Shown piece after piece: positions 34,322-43,096 of a stretch of DNA of 64,000 nucleotides. A model generated the notes under the pieces. It worked only from the letters and a program-made list of their open reading frames with translations, made no database searches and was not told the origin of the DNA. This stretch comes from Oscillospiraceae bacterium (GTDB lineage: Bacteria > Bacillota > Clostridia > Christensenellales > QALW01). The position numbers were made by a program, and so were the translations under genes. Each line of letters begins with the position of its first letter. Position 1 is the stretch's first letter. The stretch covers positions 566,001-630,000 of the forward strand of contig CP091722.1 of the NCBI GenBank assembly GCA_022009755.1, given 5' to 3'.

Positions 34322-36615
34322 CCCCTCTGAGCGAGTTTGAAAGCAGCTGCGTTACATTTTTTACAGGAATGAACTCCAGCTTCCCGGCAACCTCCTTGGG
34401 TATCTCCTTAATATCCTCTCGGTTTCCCTCCGGAATAATTACGCGCTTAACCCCGGCCCTGTATGCCGCTATGGATTTTTCCTTAAGTCCGCCGATGGGC
34501 AGCACACGCCCGGAAAGCGTAATCTCCCCCGTCATTGCGGTATCGCCGCGCACCGTTGTATTGCAAAGAGCAGACACCATGGAGGACAGTATGCTTACTC
34601 CTGCAGACGGCCCGTCCTTAGGCGTAGCTCCCTCAGGAACATGCACATGAATATCCTTTGTTTTATAGAATTCCTCACTGATCCCGAGCTTTTGCGCATG
34701 CGAACGGATAATACTCAGCGCCGCCGTCGCTGATTCCTTCATTACATCTCCGAGACTTCCGGTAAGCACCAATTCCCCGCTTCCGCTCATAACCGCAGTT
34801 TCTATGCTTAAGGTTTCTCCGCCCACCGCAGTCCATGCAAGGCCGGTTGCAACGCCTATCTTGTCCTCGGTTGCGGTTTCATCCCGAACGAAATGATGCC
34901 CCTGCAAAATGTCCGAAAGCATTCTTGAAGTCACGCGGACACTGTTTCCTTTTTCGGCACTGCAAACGCAATACCTGCAAACATCAGCCAGTCTGCGTTC
35001 AAGATTACGAACGCCCGCCTCTCTTGTGTAATCGTTGACTATCTCCATGAGTACGGCATCGCTGATTTCACATCATCAGGATTCAAGCCGTGTTTTTTCA
35101 GTTGTTTGGGCAGCAAATGCTCCTTTGCAATATGGAATTTTTCAATATTCGTGTAGCTGCCCAGCTCGATTATTTCCATGCGATCCTTTAACGGCTGCGG
35201 AATCGTATCCAGTGTATTGGCAGTTGTAACAAATGTAACCTTGCTCAAATCATACGGAACCTCAATATAGTGATCCCTGAAGGCATTGTTTTGTTCCCTA
35301 TCCAATACCTCCAGCATCGCAGATGCCGGATCGCCTTTGAAATCGGAACTCATTTTATCTATTTCATCCAGCAGAAACAGCGGATTCACGGTGCCGGCCT
35401 GCTTCATCGTATAAATTATACGCCCCGGAATAGCTCCGACATATGTGCGTCTGTGCCCGCGTATTTCCGCCTCATCACGCACTCCGCCAAGCGACATGCG
35501 GACATATTTTTTCCCCATAGCCTCAGCAAGAGAAACAGCTATGCTGGTTTTTCCCACGCCCGGAGGGCCTACAAGACACAGAATGGTTCCTTCGGAATTG
35601 CCCGTGCGTTCCCGTACCGCAAGATACTCAAGCACTCTTTTCTTAACCTTTTCCATGCCGTAATGATCCCTGTCCAGTATTGCCCGTGCATTTTTAAGGT
35701 CGCAGCATTCTTTGGATTCGGTTGTCCACGGCAGCTCCAGCAGCCAGTCAAGATAGTTGCGTATCAAGGATATCTCCGGCATTCCGGGCGCCATTTTTGT
35801 CATGCGGGAAAACTCCTTAAGCGCCTTTTCCCTAACCTCATCGGGCATATCCGAAGCTTCGATTCTCTCCTTCAGCTTATCGTTTTCCTGCGAATCACTG
35901 TCGCCCAATTCCTTTTGTATAGCCTTGATCTGCTCTCTGAGATAATACTCCTTCTGCGCGTTATCCATTTGCTCCTTGACCCGCAGCGCAATATCCCTTT
36001 CAAGCTTTGCAATCTGATTTGTCTTAATATGTATTCGCACAGCAGCCTGAGCCTCTCCAAGGTATCCGCCTGTTCCATTACCGGCGCAATATCCGCCGGT
36101 TCTGTAAGCAATACATCTGCGGTTATATCCACCGCTCTGTCCGTCAAATTGCCGGAAAAAATTGCCGGCAGATCTATCGCGATGCCTCTTGATGCCGCCA
36201 GCGCTTCGCCTTCTTTTTGTATAATATCCCTATATGCCTCGGCTTCCGGCTGCTGCGGCTCTGACGCAGTGAACGGTGCTCCTATGCAGGCGCGGAATAT
36301 ATTATCCCGCATCTGCAATTCATTAAGAGGCGCCCGTTCCATTCCCTCAACGGAAATGCGAATTATATCGCTGCCGACATTTACCGACCGCAAAATACGC
36401 GCGATGACCCCAACCTTCATGCAGTCCTGCGTTGAAGGCACATCAACGGTTTCATCCATCTGCATTACCAGAAATATTCTGTTATCCGCCTGCATAGCCT
36501 CATTAACGGCGTTGCGTGCTGCCTCTCTGCCGACATCAATATTGGTTTTCACCCCGGGAAAAACAGCAATTCCGCGTGTAGGAATTGCAGGCATAACAAT
36601 CAATATATTTTCCAT
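34302..36615 (-). CDS. lon: ATP-dependent protease Lon (two frame breaks)
   Basis: Cytoplasmic AAA+ serine protease. N-terminal LON domain (RGIAVFPGV at start), coiled linker, AAA module with Walker A GPPGVGKTSIAVSLA and Walker B FLLDEIDKM, and the protease domain with catalytic Ser in PKDGPSAGVS and Lys in the LKEKSIAAYRAGV segment. The gene is in three frames. Break 1 near 36023: TTAAG read as TTAAAG gives CEYILKTNQIAKLERDI. Break 2 near 35063: GTGAAATC read as GTGAAAATC gives VKISDAVLMEIVNDYTREAG. Repaired length is about 771 residues, normal for Lon. All motifs are intact, so the breaks look like lost A bases in the assembly rather than a dead gene. Confidence 0.93.
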
Positions 36616-37100
36616 TTAATCCTCCGTGATAGCTTTTCGGAAAACACAGTTTCCTAAAAAAACACTTTCAAACGGTTTTTATAAACATACCGTAATTTAA
36701 TCTGAAAGCAAAAGAAAGCAAAAATATTTATGAAATCATAATATTTCTAACTATTTTATACTTCTTTAATTCGATATTATATCGCAAAGCCGCATATTTT
36801 GCAAATGCCATAAGCGCTGCATTTTGTACAGTTATAATACAATGTGCAGCAATTTTCATAATGTTCACAAATGGAACGGATAATTGCCCCGCCCCGGTAT
36901 AAGGAATAGTCAATATACAAGCTGTATCATGTTTTTTTATTCGGCACATAAAAAGCAGTACGAACCGGCCAGCATATCGGCAAAGCAAAAACGAATTCAA
37001 AAAAATACATAATAAAAATTCAAATATCATTAAATTCCGATTGACAATTGCCATCACATTTGATAAAATACACTTCGTTGCGATAGCGCAGTTGCGACTT
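36616..37100. promoter_or_regulatory. Intergenic region with tRNA-operon promoter
   Basis: 485 bases without a supported gene. A near-perfect plus-strand promoter, TTGACA (37041-37046), 17 bases, TAAAAT (37064-37069), ends 31 bases before the first tRNA. AT-rich DNA upstream of lon shows no CtsR-type repeat that I can recognise. An open frame of 143 codons on the minus strand runs into the first tRNA and is rejected as chance. Confidence 0.7.
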
Positions 37101-37177
<77 letters not shown>

Positions 37178-37191
37178 AAGTCAACTATAAT

Positions 37192-37267
37192 GGCCCCGTG
37201 GTCAAGAGGCCTAAGACATCGCCCTTTCACGGCGGTAACAGGGGTTCGAATCCCCTCGGGGTCACCA
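37192..37267 (+). tRNA. tRNA-Glu (TTC)
   Basis: Acceptor GGCCCCG/CGGGGTC, anticodon loop CTTTCAC gives TTC, T-loop GTTCGAATC, encoded CCA. Confidence 0.95.
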
Positions 37268-37292
37268 TTATTTTCTCCAATTATTTTTAATT

Positions 37293-37369
37293 GGGCCTTT
37301 AGCTCAGTTGGTCAGAGCGGTCGGCTCATAACCGATTGGTCCGGGGTTCGAGTCCCTGAAGGCCCACCA
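37293..37369 (+). tRNA. tRNA with CAT anticodon (Met, or Ile2)
   Basis: Acceptor GGGCCTT/AAGGCCC, anticodon loop CTCATAA gives CAT, encoded CCA. The G1-C72 pair excludes an initiator. Elongator Met is most likely; an Ile2 tRNA with lysidine-modified CAT cannot be excluded by eye. Confidence 0.9.
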
Positions 37370-37376
37370 TTTCTTT

Positions 37377-37453
37377 GGTCCGGTAGCTCAGCTGGTTAGA
37401 GCGCTAGCCTGTCACGCTAGAGGTCGAGGGTTCGAGCCCCTTCCGGATCGCCA
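37377..37453 (+). tRNA. tRNA-Asp (GTC)
   Basis: Acceptor GGTCCGG/CCGGATC, anticodon loop CTGTCAC gives GTC, G discriminator as usual for Asp, encoded CCA. Confidence 0.95.
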
Positions 37454-37458
37454 CTTAA

Positions 37459-37534
37459 GCCTTTGTAGCTCAGTCGGTAGAGCAGGGGACTGAAAATCCC
37501 CGTGTCGGTGGTTCGATTCCGCCCGAAGGCACCA
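37459..37534 (+). tRNA. tRNA-Phe (GAA)
   Basis: Acceptor GCCTTTG/CGAAGGC, anticodon loop CTGAAAA gives GAA, T-loop GTTCGATTC, encoded CCA. Confidence 0.95.
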
Positions 37535-37537
37535 GAC

Positions 37538-37613
37538 GCTGGTGTAGCTCAATTGGTAGAGCAGCTGATTTGTAATCAGCAGGTCGCGGGTTCGAGTCCC
37601 ATCACCAGCTCCA
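37538..37613 (+). tRNA. tRNA-Thr (TGT)
   Basis: Acceptor GCTGGTG/CACCAGC, anticodon loop TTTGTAA gives TGT, encoded CCA. Confidence 0.95.
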
Positions 37614-37626
37614 AACAGTTTAATAT

Positions 37627-37711
<85 letters not shown>

Positions 37712-37727
37712 TTTATAAATTTAATAC

Positions 37728-37812
<85 letters not shown>

Positions 37813-37815
37813 TTT

Positions 37816-37902
37816 GCGGATGTGGCGGAATTGGCAGACGCGCACGGTTCAGGTCCGTGTGAGAGCGATTTCATGCAGGTTCAAGTCCTGTCATCCGCAC
37901 CA
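37816..37902 (+). tRNA. tRNA-Leu (CAG)
   Basis: Type II tRNA, acceptor GCGGATG/CATCCGC, anticodon loop TTCAGGT gives CAG, encoded CCA. Last tRNA of the operon and the nearest one to the mobile DNA. Confidence 0.94.
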
Positions 37903-37907
37903 TAAAA

Positions 37908-37959
37908 GGGCTACAAAATAGATGTAGCCCGTGAAAACCCCGATAAAATCGGGGTTTTT
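37908..37959 (+). terminator. Terminator of the tRNA operon
   Basis: A first hairpin GGGCTAC/GTAGCCC (37908-37930) is followed by a strong one, AAAACCCCGAT (37934-37944)/ATCGGGGTTTTT (37948-37959) with T tract. Confidence 0.85.
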
Positions 37960-38067
37960 CACCGTTTATACGGCAAAATTTCAGCGAACCGTTTTTGACA
38001 GATATAAAAATGATGTTTTCCCTTTGTTGGATGTCTTGAACTCTCACACAACCGAATAATGATACGC

Positions 38068-38105
38068 AAGGCAGATAGAAATCAAAAATCTATCTGCCTT
38101 TTTAT
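38068..38105 (+). terminator. Terminator-like hairpin directly upstream of a gene
   Basis: AAGGCAGATAGA (38068-38079)/TCTATCTGCCTT (38089-38100) followed by TTTTT. It ends 12 bases before the ribosome site of the gene at 38130. It may close an upstream transcript that has been lost, or act as an attenuator. Confidence 0.7.
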
Positions 38106-38129
38106 TACCCTAAAAAGGAGAAATCAGAT

Positions 38130-38774
38130 ATGCTACAGAAAGAATTATCCAAACGGCTCAGGGATCGGTACGACACCAAGATGGACGGCAACGGATGGTT
38201 GGAGGTGTCCTCGGACGGCATCCCCCTCTGCCGGATAAAATACAACGGTCAATTTCTAAGCAACGCCGACCAAAACCTCTCGGATGAATACCGCAGTAAA
38301 ATTGCAGACATTCAAGATGAGATTTCTACGGTGCGGGAATATGTCGGTCTCTACGAACACGCACCGCAGATGAAGGCGGCGGATGTTTCGGAGTACCGAC
38401 AGCTTGCCTCCTTCGGAGATACTGTATTGGCGGCAACCTACAGTGAAAAGAACGGCTTTATGTTCTGTACCTGGAAACAGAATGCAGACGGCGACTCGGT
38501 GTTCTGGGGAGATTACTCGCCGAACTATGAATATGTCAAGGAAGCCTTTGCCGTGCGCTCCGGTCTCGTCAGCAAACACCGCCTGTTCAGTGAGAAAGAA
38601 TCGGCAGACCTTTGTCGCTGTGTGGACTTTGCCAAAGGCAACTGCGAAACGCTGACCTATGAGCAGGAACGGCAGCTGGATAAGCTCCAAGAAAAGCTCA
38701 CGGACGGATACCCCTCTCTTGAAGCCGAGCCGCCGACCTTTGAACAGGTGTCACCCCCACAACAGAATATGTAA
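38130..38774 (+). CDS. Element accessory protein, unknown, Met-ending tail
   Basis: 214 residues; AAAAAGGAGAAATCAGAT gives a strong start. N-terminal helix LQKELSKRLRDRYDTKMD, then mixed strands (WLEVSSDGIPLCRIKYNG) and a central block GDTVLAATYSEKNGFMFCTW. The C-terminus is acidic and Pro/Gln-rich, ending PPQQNM. I do not recognise a family. A terminator hairpin follows at once, so it may be its own transcription unit. The Met at the very end fits the pattern of the neighbouring proteins. Confidence 0.7.
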   Translation: MLQKELSKRLRDRYDTKMDGNGWLEVSSDGIPLCRIKYNGQFLSNADQNLSDEYRSKIADIQDEISTVREYVGLYEHAPQMKAADVSEYRQLASFGDTVLAATYSEKNGFMFCTWKQNADGDSVFWGDYSPNYEYVKEAFAVRSGLVSKHRLFSEKESADLCRCVDFAKGNCETLTYEQERQLDKLQEKLTDGYPSLEAEPPTFEQVSPPQQNM

Positions 38775-38785
38775 TACTATTGATC

Positions 38786-38819
38786 GCCCTTCGGTTACAC
38801 AAAAACCGGAGGGCTTTTT
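38786..38819 (+). terminator. Terminator-like hairpin upstream of the second accessory gene
   Basis: GCCCTTCGGTT (38786-38796)/AACCGGAGGGC (38804-38814), one wobble pair, then TTTTT. It sits between a stop codon (38774) and the ribosome site of the next gene (38842). Confidence 0.75.
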
Positions 38820-38841
38820 CTATTTCACAAGGAGAACCGAA

Positions 38842-39429
38842 ATGACCGTATTTTCAAATAACCCATATGACAGACGCATGGAACGGCTGATGATGACCGT
38901 TCCGAATTTTGCACCGAGAGGCGTGGGCTTCCGTTTTACCGAAGCACAGCTATTCATCACAACAACCGCTGCCACACCCACAGAGATACTGACAGCCACC
39001 ATGAGGCAGATACGCTGTCCGCCCTTCCAAAAGAGATTCAACGAATATATAGAAAGCGAGGAAACGCCTATGACCCACCTTAACGAAAAGCATCGTGCAA
39101 GATTTGAGCTTGCCGCCAAGAATGTACACCGAGAGAATTACGCATTGCTTTCGGCGCTGTATCTGCTTACCGCAGACCAAAGGCTGTGGAGCTGCTGCAA
39201 GCACCACATAAATAACGGCTGTGTGTTTTTTGAGAACATCAAGCTCAATAACTGCACCGAACGAGCCTACACCCTCTACTGTGCGGCAAAGGATTTGACG
39301 CTCGGCACAAAGCATCTTACCGTGTCGGATCTGTCGGACGCCGACCTTGTTCCGCCTATGCTGTTCCGCACCATCTGCAACGCTATGGCGATCCGCCGAT
39401 TCGGACTCGCAGCCATTAAGGAGATTTGA
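38842..39429 (+). CDS. Element accessory protein, unknown
   Basis: 195 residues from the ATG at 38842, preceded by AAGGAGAACCGA. The N-terminal 75 residues (VFSNNPYDRRMERLMMTVPN) are followed by a helical domain, RFELAAKNVHRENYALLSAL, then LSDADLVPPMLFRTICNAM. This second part resembles small helical accessory proteins of Firmicutes ICEs (a DUF6075-like pattern, uncertain). The protein ends AAIKEI, without the Met tail of its neighbours. It may be two domains fused, since another ATG with moderate context (39070) precedes the second part. Confidence 0.65.
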   Translation: MTVFSNNPYDRRMERLMMTVPNFAPRGVGFRFTEAQLFITTTAATPTEILTATMRQIRCPPFQKRFNEYIESEETPMTHLNEKHRARFELAAKNVHRENYALLSALYLLTADQRLWSCCKHHINNGCVFFENIKLNNCTERAYTLYCAAKDLTLGTKHLTVSDLSDADLVPPMLFRTICNAMAIRRFGLAAIKEI

Positions 39430-39430
39430 C

Positions 39431-40565
39431 ATGATTAAACTGAAAATAAAATACGGAAACAGTCTGGCCGACCTCCGCTTTCCCTGCACCGAAAAGGAAA
39501 TGAATGCGGCACTCAAAAGAATCCACGCCGAGGATGTCACACCCCTTGAACTGTATGTGTCCGAGGTCGTATTCCCCGAGGAACTCGGCTGCCTCCAAGA
39601 ACGATTCGTTAACCTCGATGAAGTCAACTACCTCGGAAAACGAATGGACAGCTTTCGGCGATGAGGAATATCAGTTTTACGAGGCGATGAAATTAGAGGG
39701 CTTCGATACCTTGCCCGACCTCATTAATCTGAGCTTCAATCTCAATCGTTATCCGCTGATTCAGGACATCGGCGATATGGGCAAGATCGGCAGAGAATAC
39801 CTGCTCACGGTCAAGGGCTGTCTGCCTGCCGACGATGCGGACGATCCGAAATATGCAGAATTCGGGCGGGAGCTGATTCGATCCGGCAAGGGCGTTTTTA
39901 CCGAACACGGCTTGCTCTTCGTCGACGAGGATACACCGTTCGTAAGGGATTATGACGAGCAGAATTTTCCGGCATATGTGTATGAGGAAATGCTTTGCTT
40001 CATACGGGCTGAGTACAACGGAAAAATCGAATTCCTGTATTTGCCCTGCGAGGAAGAAGCCATTGACAAGGCGTTTGCCCGACTCGGCGCACCTACATCG
40101 GATGATGTGGAGCTCTCATGGGAGGACATTTGCATCGAAAGTGAAAAATGGACGGAACGCTTCAAGGAGATCGCCGCCGAGGAAGGTATTTACGAACTGA
40201 ACAAACTTGCAGCCGCCGTCAACAGCGCCGATATGGACTTGGAAAAGCTGTGGGCAGTCGCCGAATACGCCGAAGCTGAGAACGCAGAGCAGCTTGCACG
40301 GCTTGCGAAAAGTATCGACTGCTTCACCTTTGTTGAGGGTGCGAACTATTTTCAGGAGATTGGAGAGTATGTAACACAAAACAACGAGGATTTTACTGTG
40401 AATCCGGCCGTGGCAAAGTTCTTCGATTACAGAGCCTTCGGTGAGCATATCGGCGAAATATATTACGGGAAATTCGTCGACGGCGGCTTCATCTACAACG
40501 ACACCGACACAAGCCTGCTCGACATCTTATATCAGGACGAGCCTATGACAATGGGAGGAATGTAA
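39431..40565 (+). CDS. ArdA-like antirestriction protein (frame-broken)
   Basis: Starts at 39431 behind AAGGAGATTTGAC. The N-terminal part MIKLKIKYGNSLADLRFPC with LDEVNYLGKRMDSF continues, after a frame change, as GDEEYQFYEAMKLEGFDTLP, and the C-terminal half contains an ArdA-like block (LARLAKSIDCFTFVEGANYF, then FFDYRAFGEHIGEIYYGKFV). The break is at AGCTTTCGG near 39655: TTTTT (or TT) restores about 378 residues. ArdA proteins mimic DNA and block type I restriction, helping incoming elements. The protein is strongly acidic. It ends MTMGGM, and the bases coding GGM also form the GGGAGGA ribosome site of the next gene. Confidence 0.78.
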
Positions 40566-40567
40566 AT

Positions 40568-41416
40568 ATGATCACCGCAATTATTCGCAATAAAGAGAAC
40601 ACCCTTGTTCTCGAACTGCCTCACAGCATTTACGACATTTATGAAAAGCTACAGTCTATCGGCATTATGCAGCCGCCGAAACAGATCCCGCTGACCGACA
40701 ATGAGGACGAGGACATCGGCGTAAAGCTGTTCAGCGAGAGCGGCTTCGGTCGGCATCTGCTCCTCACGCTGAACGAGAAAAACACCATCGCAGATGCCAA
40801 TATGCTGACGCTTGTTATTGGGGCGGCAAGCGAGGACATCAAAGAGGAACTGGAACAGAATGTCCTCTATGACCAGTACGATTCAATGGACGAGGTGATT
40901 TCCGCCATCCGTCAGATGACGCAGGACGCCGGCCCCGTAAAGGCTGTGTTCTTCTGTCCGCTTGTCGGCAACATCGACGAGGGCGACGGAGATATGTTCA
41001 CGGTCGGAGATTCCTACCTTGCCGACAGCGCCGATGAAATTGCCGACGCATTGAATCGTTACACCGCCAATGACGAAAACGATATGGCAACCTATTATAA
41101 CAAGGATGACGGCGTGAGTGAAAAGCTGACCTCGGCTGTATGGTCGGTGGAATTACACGGCGACAAGCTGTTCGGACGAATTGATTGCAGCCTCAAGGAA
41201 GCGCTCACGGCAGAGGAAACGGAAGCTCTCCGGGACTGGCTTACAGGACAGTGCTCGGACGCCCTCGGCGAAGGCTTTGAGCAGCAGCCCATTGACACCA
41301 TGGACGGTGAACTGTTCGTCTCCTTCTGGAACAGCGGCGATGACTACGCCATGATGACCGAGAGCGAGTTTGACGAATACCTGCAGCAAAATGAAATGCA
41401 GATGGGAGGGATGTAA
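40568..41416 (+). CDS. Acidic element protein, unknown, MGGM tail
   Basis: 282 residues, strongly acidic. Start 2 bases after the previous stop; the ribosome site GGGAGGA lies inside the upstream gene's last codons. It has at least two parts: residues 1-110 (LELPHSIYDIYEKLQSIGI, TIADANMLTLVIGAASEDI), similar in layout to the N-terminal half of the neighbouring ArdA-like protein, and residues 115-275 (AVFFCPLVGNIDEGDGDMF, AVWSVELHGDKLFGRIDCSL). It ends NEMQMGGM, again coding for the next gene's ribosome site. Family not recognised; a role in antirestriction or element maintenance is a guess from context. Confidence 0.7.
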   Translation: MITAIIRNKENTLVLELPHSIYDIYEKLQSIGIMQPPKQIPLTDNEDEDIGVKLFSESGFGRHLLLTLNEKNTIADANMLTLVIGAASEDIKEELEQNVLYDQYDSMDEVISAIRQMTQDAGPVKAVFFCPLVGNIDEGDGDMFTVGDSYLADSADEIADALNRYTANDENDMATYYNKDDGVSEKLTSAVWSVELHGDKLFGRIDCSLKEALTAEETEALRDWLTGQCSDALGEGFEQQPIDTMDGELFVSFWNSGDDYAMMTESEFDEYLQQNEMQMGGM

Positions 41417-41419
41417 TAT

Positions 41420-41761
41420 ATGGCCTTGCTGTTTTCTGCGGTTACCGTAACCGCAGGCTATGACGAAACCGAATTCACGGTCAGAGGAATACCGAGAGAG
41501 TACGACGACCTCGTCGGCTGGACAGCCTTTGATGACTTTATGGAAAATGTCGATGCGGAAACAGAGGTCAGCGTACACGCCGAGGTATACCTTTACGGCG
41601 GCGAGGAAACCGTGACCGCCACTCCCGAGGAGGTCGCATATCTGATAATGCGCATGGAGCGGGATGAAAATTTCCTTGCCGGACATTGTGACAACATCGA
41701 GGATGTCGACTTCTCCTTTTTACGACCGCCGGAGGAATATTACGGAATGGAGATGAACTGA
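41420..41761 (+). CDS. Small acidic element protein, unknown
   Basis: 113 residues. Begins 3 bases after the preceding stop and ends with the ATGA overlap into the next gene. Sequence: ALLFSAVTVTAGYDETEFTV, then a beta-rich centre (EVSVHAEVYLYGGEETVTA) and an acidic end RPPEEYYGMEMN. The tail again contains paired Met. No known family seen by eye. Translationally coupled to both neighbours, so expressed with the ArdA-like protein. Confidence 0.68.
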   Translation: MALLFSAVTVTAGYDETEFTVRGIPREYDDLVGWTAFDDFMENVDAETEVSVHAEVYLYGGEETVTATPEEVAYLIMRMERDENFLAGHCDNIEDVDFSFLRPPEEYYGMEMN

Positions 41762-42420
41762 TGACAGATAAAGCAAAACCGCCGCAGCCCATGGCGTTCA
41801 AGAACCTTGCCGAGCTGAAACGGTATATTAAAATCGGCACGGAATTCAAAGCGACAAGACACAAATACCACCCCGACATCGTTGGGCTGACCCGTGTAGT
41901 GACAAAGGTGCAGACCAACGGCTTTTATTCGAAAATCAAGGATGAGCCGAACCATCGGTTCTCCGACTGCAATGGAGGCAAAGGCTTTTTCACTGAGCTC
42001 GGCAAGGCCGGCGGATATATCTTTGACGGCACTGCGGTTAAGGTGTTGGACAAGCGCGGTGAAAACGGCGTTATTTACGAATTGGAATTTTACAGAGAAA
42101 ACACGGAGGTAAATGAAATGAACGAATATGACCGCCTGCACAGACAGGCACAGCGATACAAAGAACTCTATCCCAAAGGAACTCGTATCCTGCTTTTGCA
42201 CATGGGCAACGATCCCCGACCTGTTGAGGACGATATGCGCGGCACTGTAATGTTTGTGGATGATACATCCACCGTCCACTGCAAATTCGATAACGGCAGG
42301 CAGCTCGGCATCATCCCCGGCGAGGACTCCTTCCGCAAGCTCACCGATGAGGAGCTTGCCGAGGAACAGGCTGACAGCGAGGACATGGACGAGGACAACG
42401 GCCCCGTCATGGGAATGTAG
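41761..42420 (+). CDS. DUF4314-domain element protein
   Basis: 219 residues. The C-terminal half is a DUF4314 domain: RLHRQAQRYKELYPKGTRIL, MRGTVMFVDDTSTVHCKFDN, GEDSFRKL (about residues 122-195), a small beta-barrel found in ICE accessory proteins. The N-terminal half (about 10-110, YIKIGTEFKATRHKYHPDIV) is a separate beta-rich domain resembling ones in methyltransferase- or nuclease-linked ICE proteins, not identified. Ends DNGPVMGM; TAGGAGG follows as the ribosome site of the next small gene. It could be two fused genes, since an ATG at 42118 stands just before the DUF4314 part. Confidence 0.8.
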   Translation: MTDKAKPPQPMAFKNLAELKRYIKIGTEFKATRHKYHPDIVGLTRVVTKVQTNGFYSKIKDEPNHRFSDCNGGKGFFTELGKAGGYIFDGTAVKVLDKRGENGVIYELEFYRENTEVNEMNEYDRLHRQAQRYKELYPKGTRILLLHMGNDPRPVEDDMRGTVMFVDDTSTVHCKFDNGRQLGIIPGEDSFRKLTDEELAEEQADSEDMDEDNGPVMGM

Positions 42421-42431
42421 GAGGTTGCCTA

Positions 42432-42572
42432 TTGGAACACGATATTCATATACCGCAGCCGCAGGCAGATATGCTGCTCCGGGAAGCCGCCGAGCGTGAG
42501 GTGTCGGCAGAGAAACTGCTTGCGGAAATTATCAGAAAATATATAGAAAGGAACGAGCGCAATGGCGGATGA
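42432..42572 (+). CDS. Small protein with TTG start, ribbon-helix-helix-like
   Basis: 46 residues starting at TTG (42432), 8 bases after TAGGAGG. Sequence opens MEHDIHIPQPQADMLLREAA and continues EREVSAEKLLAEIIRKYIER: a strand followed by two helices, the layout of a ribbon-helix-helix DNA-binding protein. It ends with a TGA that overlaps the start of the next ribbon-helix-helix gene by 11 bases. Too short for usual cut-offs, but the ribosome site, tight spacing and protein-like sequence support it. Confidence 0.62.
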   Translation: MEHDIHIPQPQADMLLREAAEREVSAEKLLAEIIRKYIERNERNGG

Positions 42573-43047
42573 AAAGAAAGGCATCACCGTAAAAATCGAT
42601 GCCGATCTCCATGCCGAAATCAAGGAATACCTCGAACGGCATGAAGGAATGACAATGGCTGAGTTTATCACCCTTGCAGTGGGCGATGAACTCCACCCGA
42701 AAATACAGCAGAAAGAAGGAAATAACATGGGCAATATGAGAACGATGGCATTTCAGGTGCCGGAGGAGCTGTTTCAGAGAATCAAGGACTACCTGCACCG
42801 CAACAATATGAGCCAAAAGGAATTCGTCCTCGGTCTTATTGAAACCGAACTTGACCGAGAGCAGGCCGAGCGTGAGAGCCAAATTGACGCCGAAAGCCCC
42901 ACAGAGGATACCTGCGAGGAAACCGACGAGGAAGCCGCAGAAAACGGCTTTGTGGGCGAATGTGAGGGCGACAACAGCGCCGATGAGGAAGCAGATGAGG
43001 AAACCGAGGACGAGGACGAATCCGAAGGCTTCGGTATGACGATGTAA
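42562..43047 (+). CDS. Tandem ribbon-helix-helix protein with acidic tail
   Basis: 161 residues. Two ribbon-helix-helix-like units: residues 8-45 (ITVKIDADLHAEIKEYLERH) and 58-98 (MAFQVPEELFQRIKDYLHRN, QKEFVLGLIETELDRE). Then a very acidic tail of about 55 residues (mostly Asp/Glu) ending GFGMTM. The fold suggests a DNA-binding regulator of the element; the acidic tail could be a DNA-mimic or partner-binding region. AAAGGAACGAGCGC precedes the start. Confidence 0.78.
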   Translation: MADEKKGITVKIDADLHAEIKEYLERHEGMTMAEFITLAVGDELHPKIQQKEGNNMGNMRTMAFQVPEELFQRIKDYLHRNNMSQKEFVLGLIETELDREQAERESQIDAESPTEDTCEETDEEAAENGFVGECEGDNSADEEADEETEDEDESEGFGMTM

Positions 43048-43096
43048 GGAAAGCGAGGCGGAACGAAAAAAAATAACGGTATCGGTCGGATGAGCT

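Noticed and set aside
35270..36619. 449-codon plus-strand open frame over lon
   Set aside because: Antisense to Lon, which has all AAA and protease motifs.
37816..38130. tRNA-Leu 3' end as attachment site of the older element
   Set aside because: No copy of the tRNA 3' end was recognised in the mobile DNA within the window, so the claim cannot be supported.
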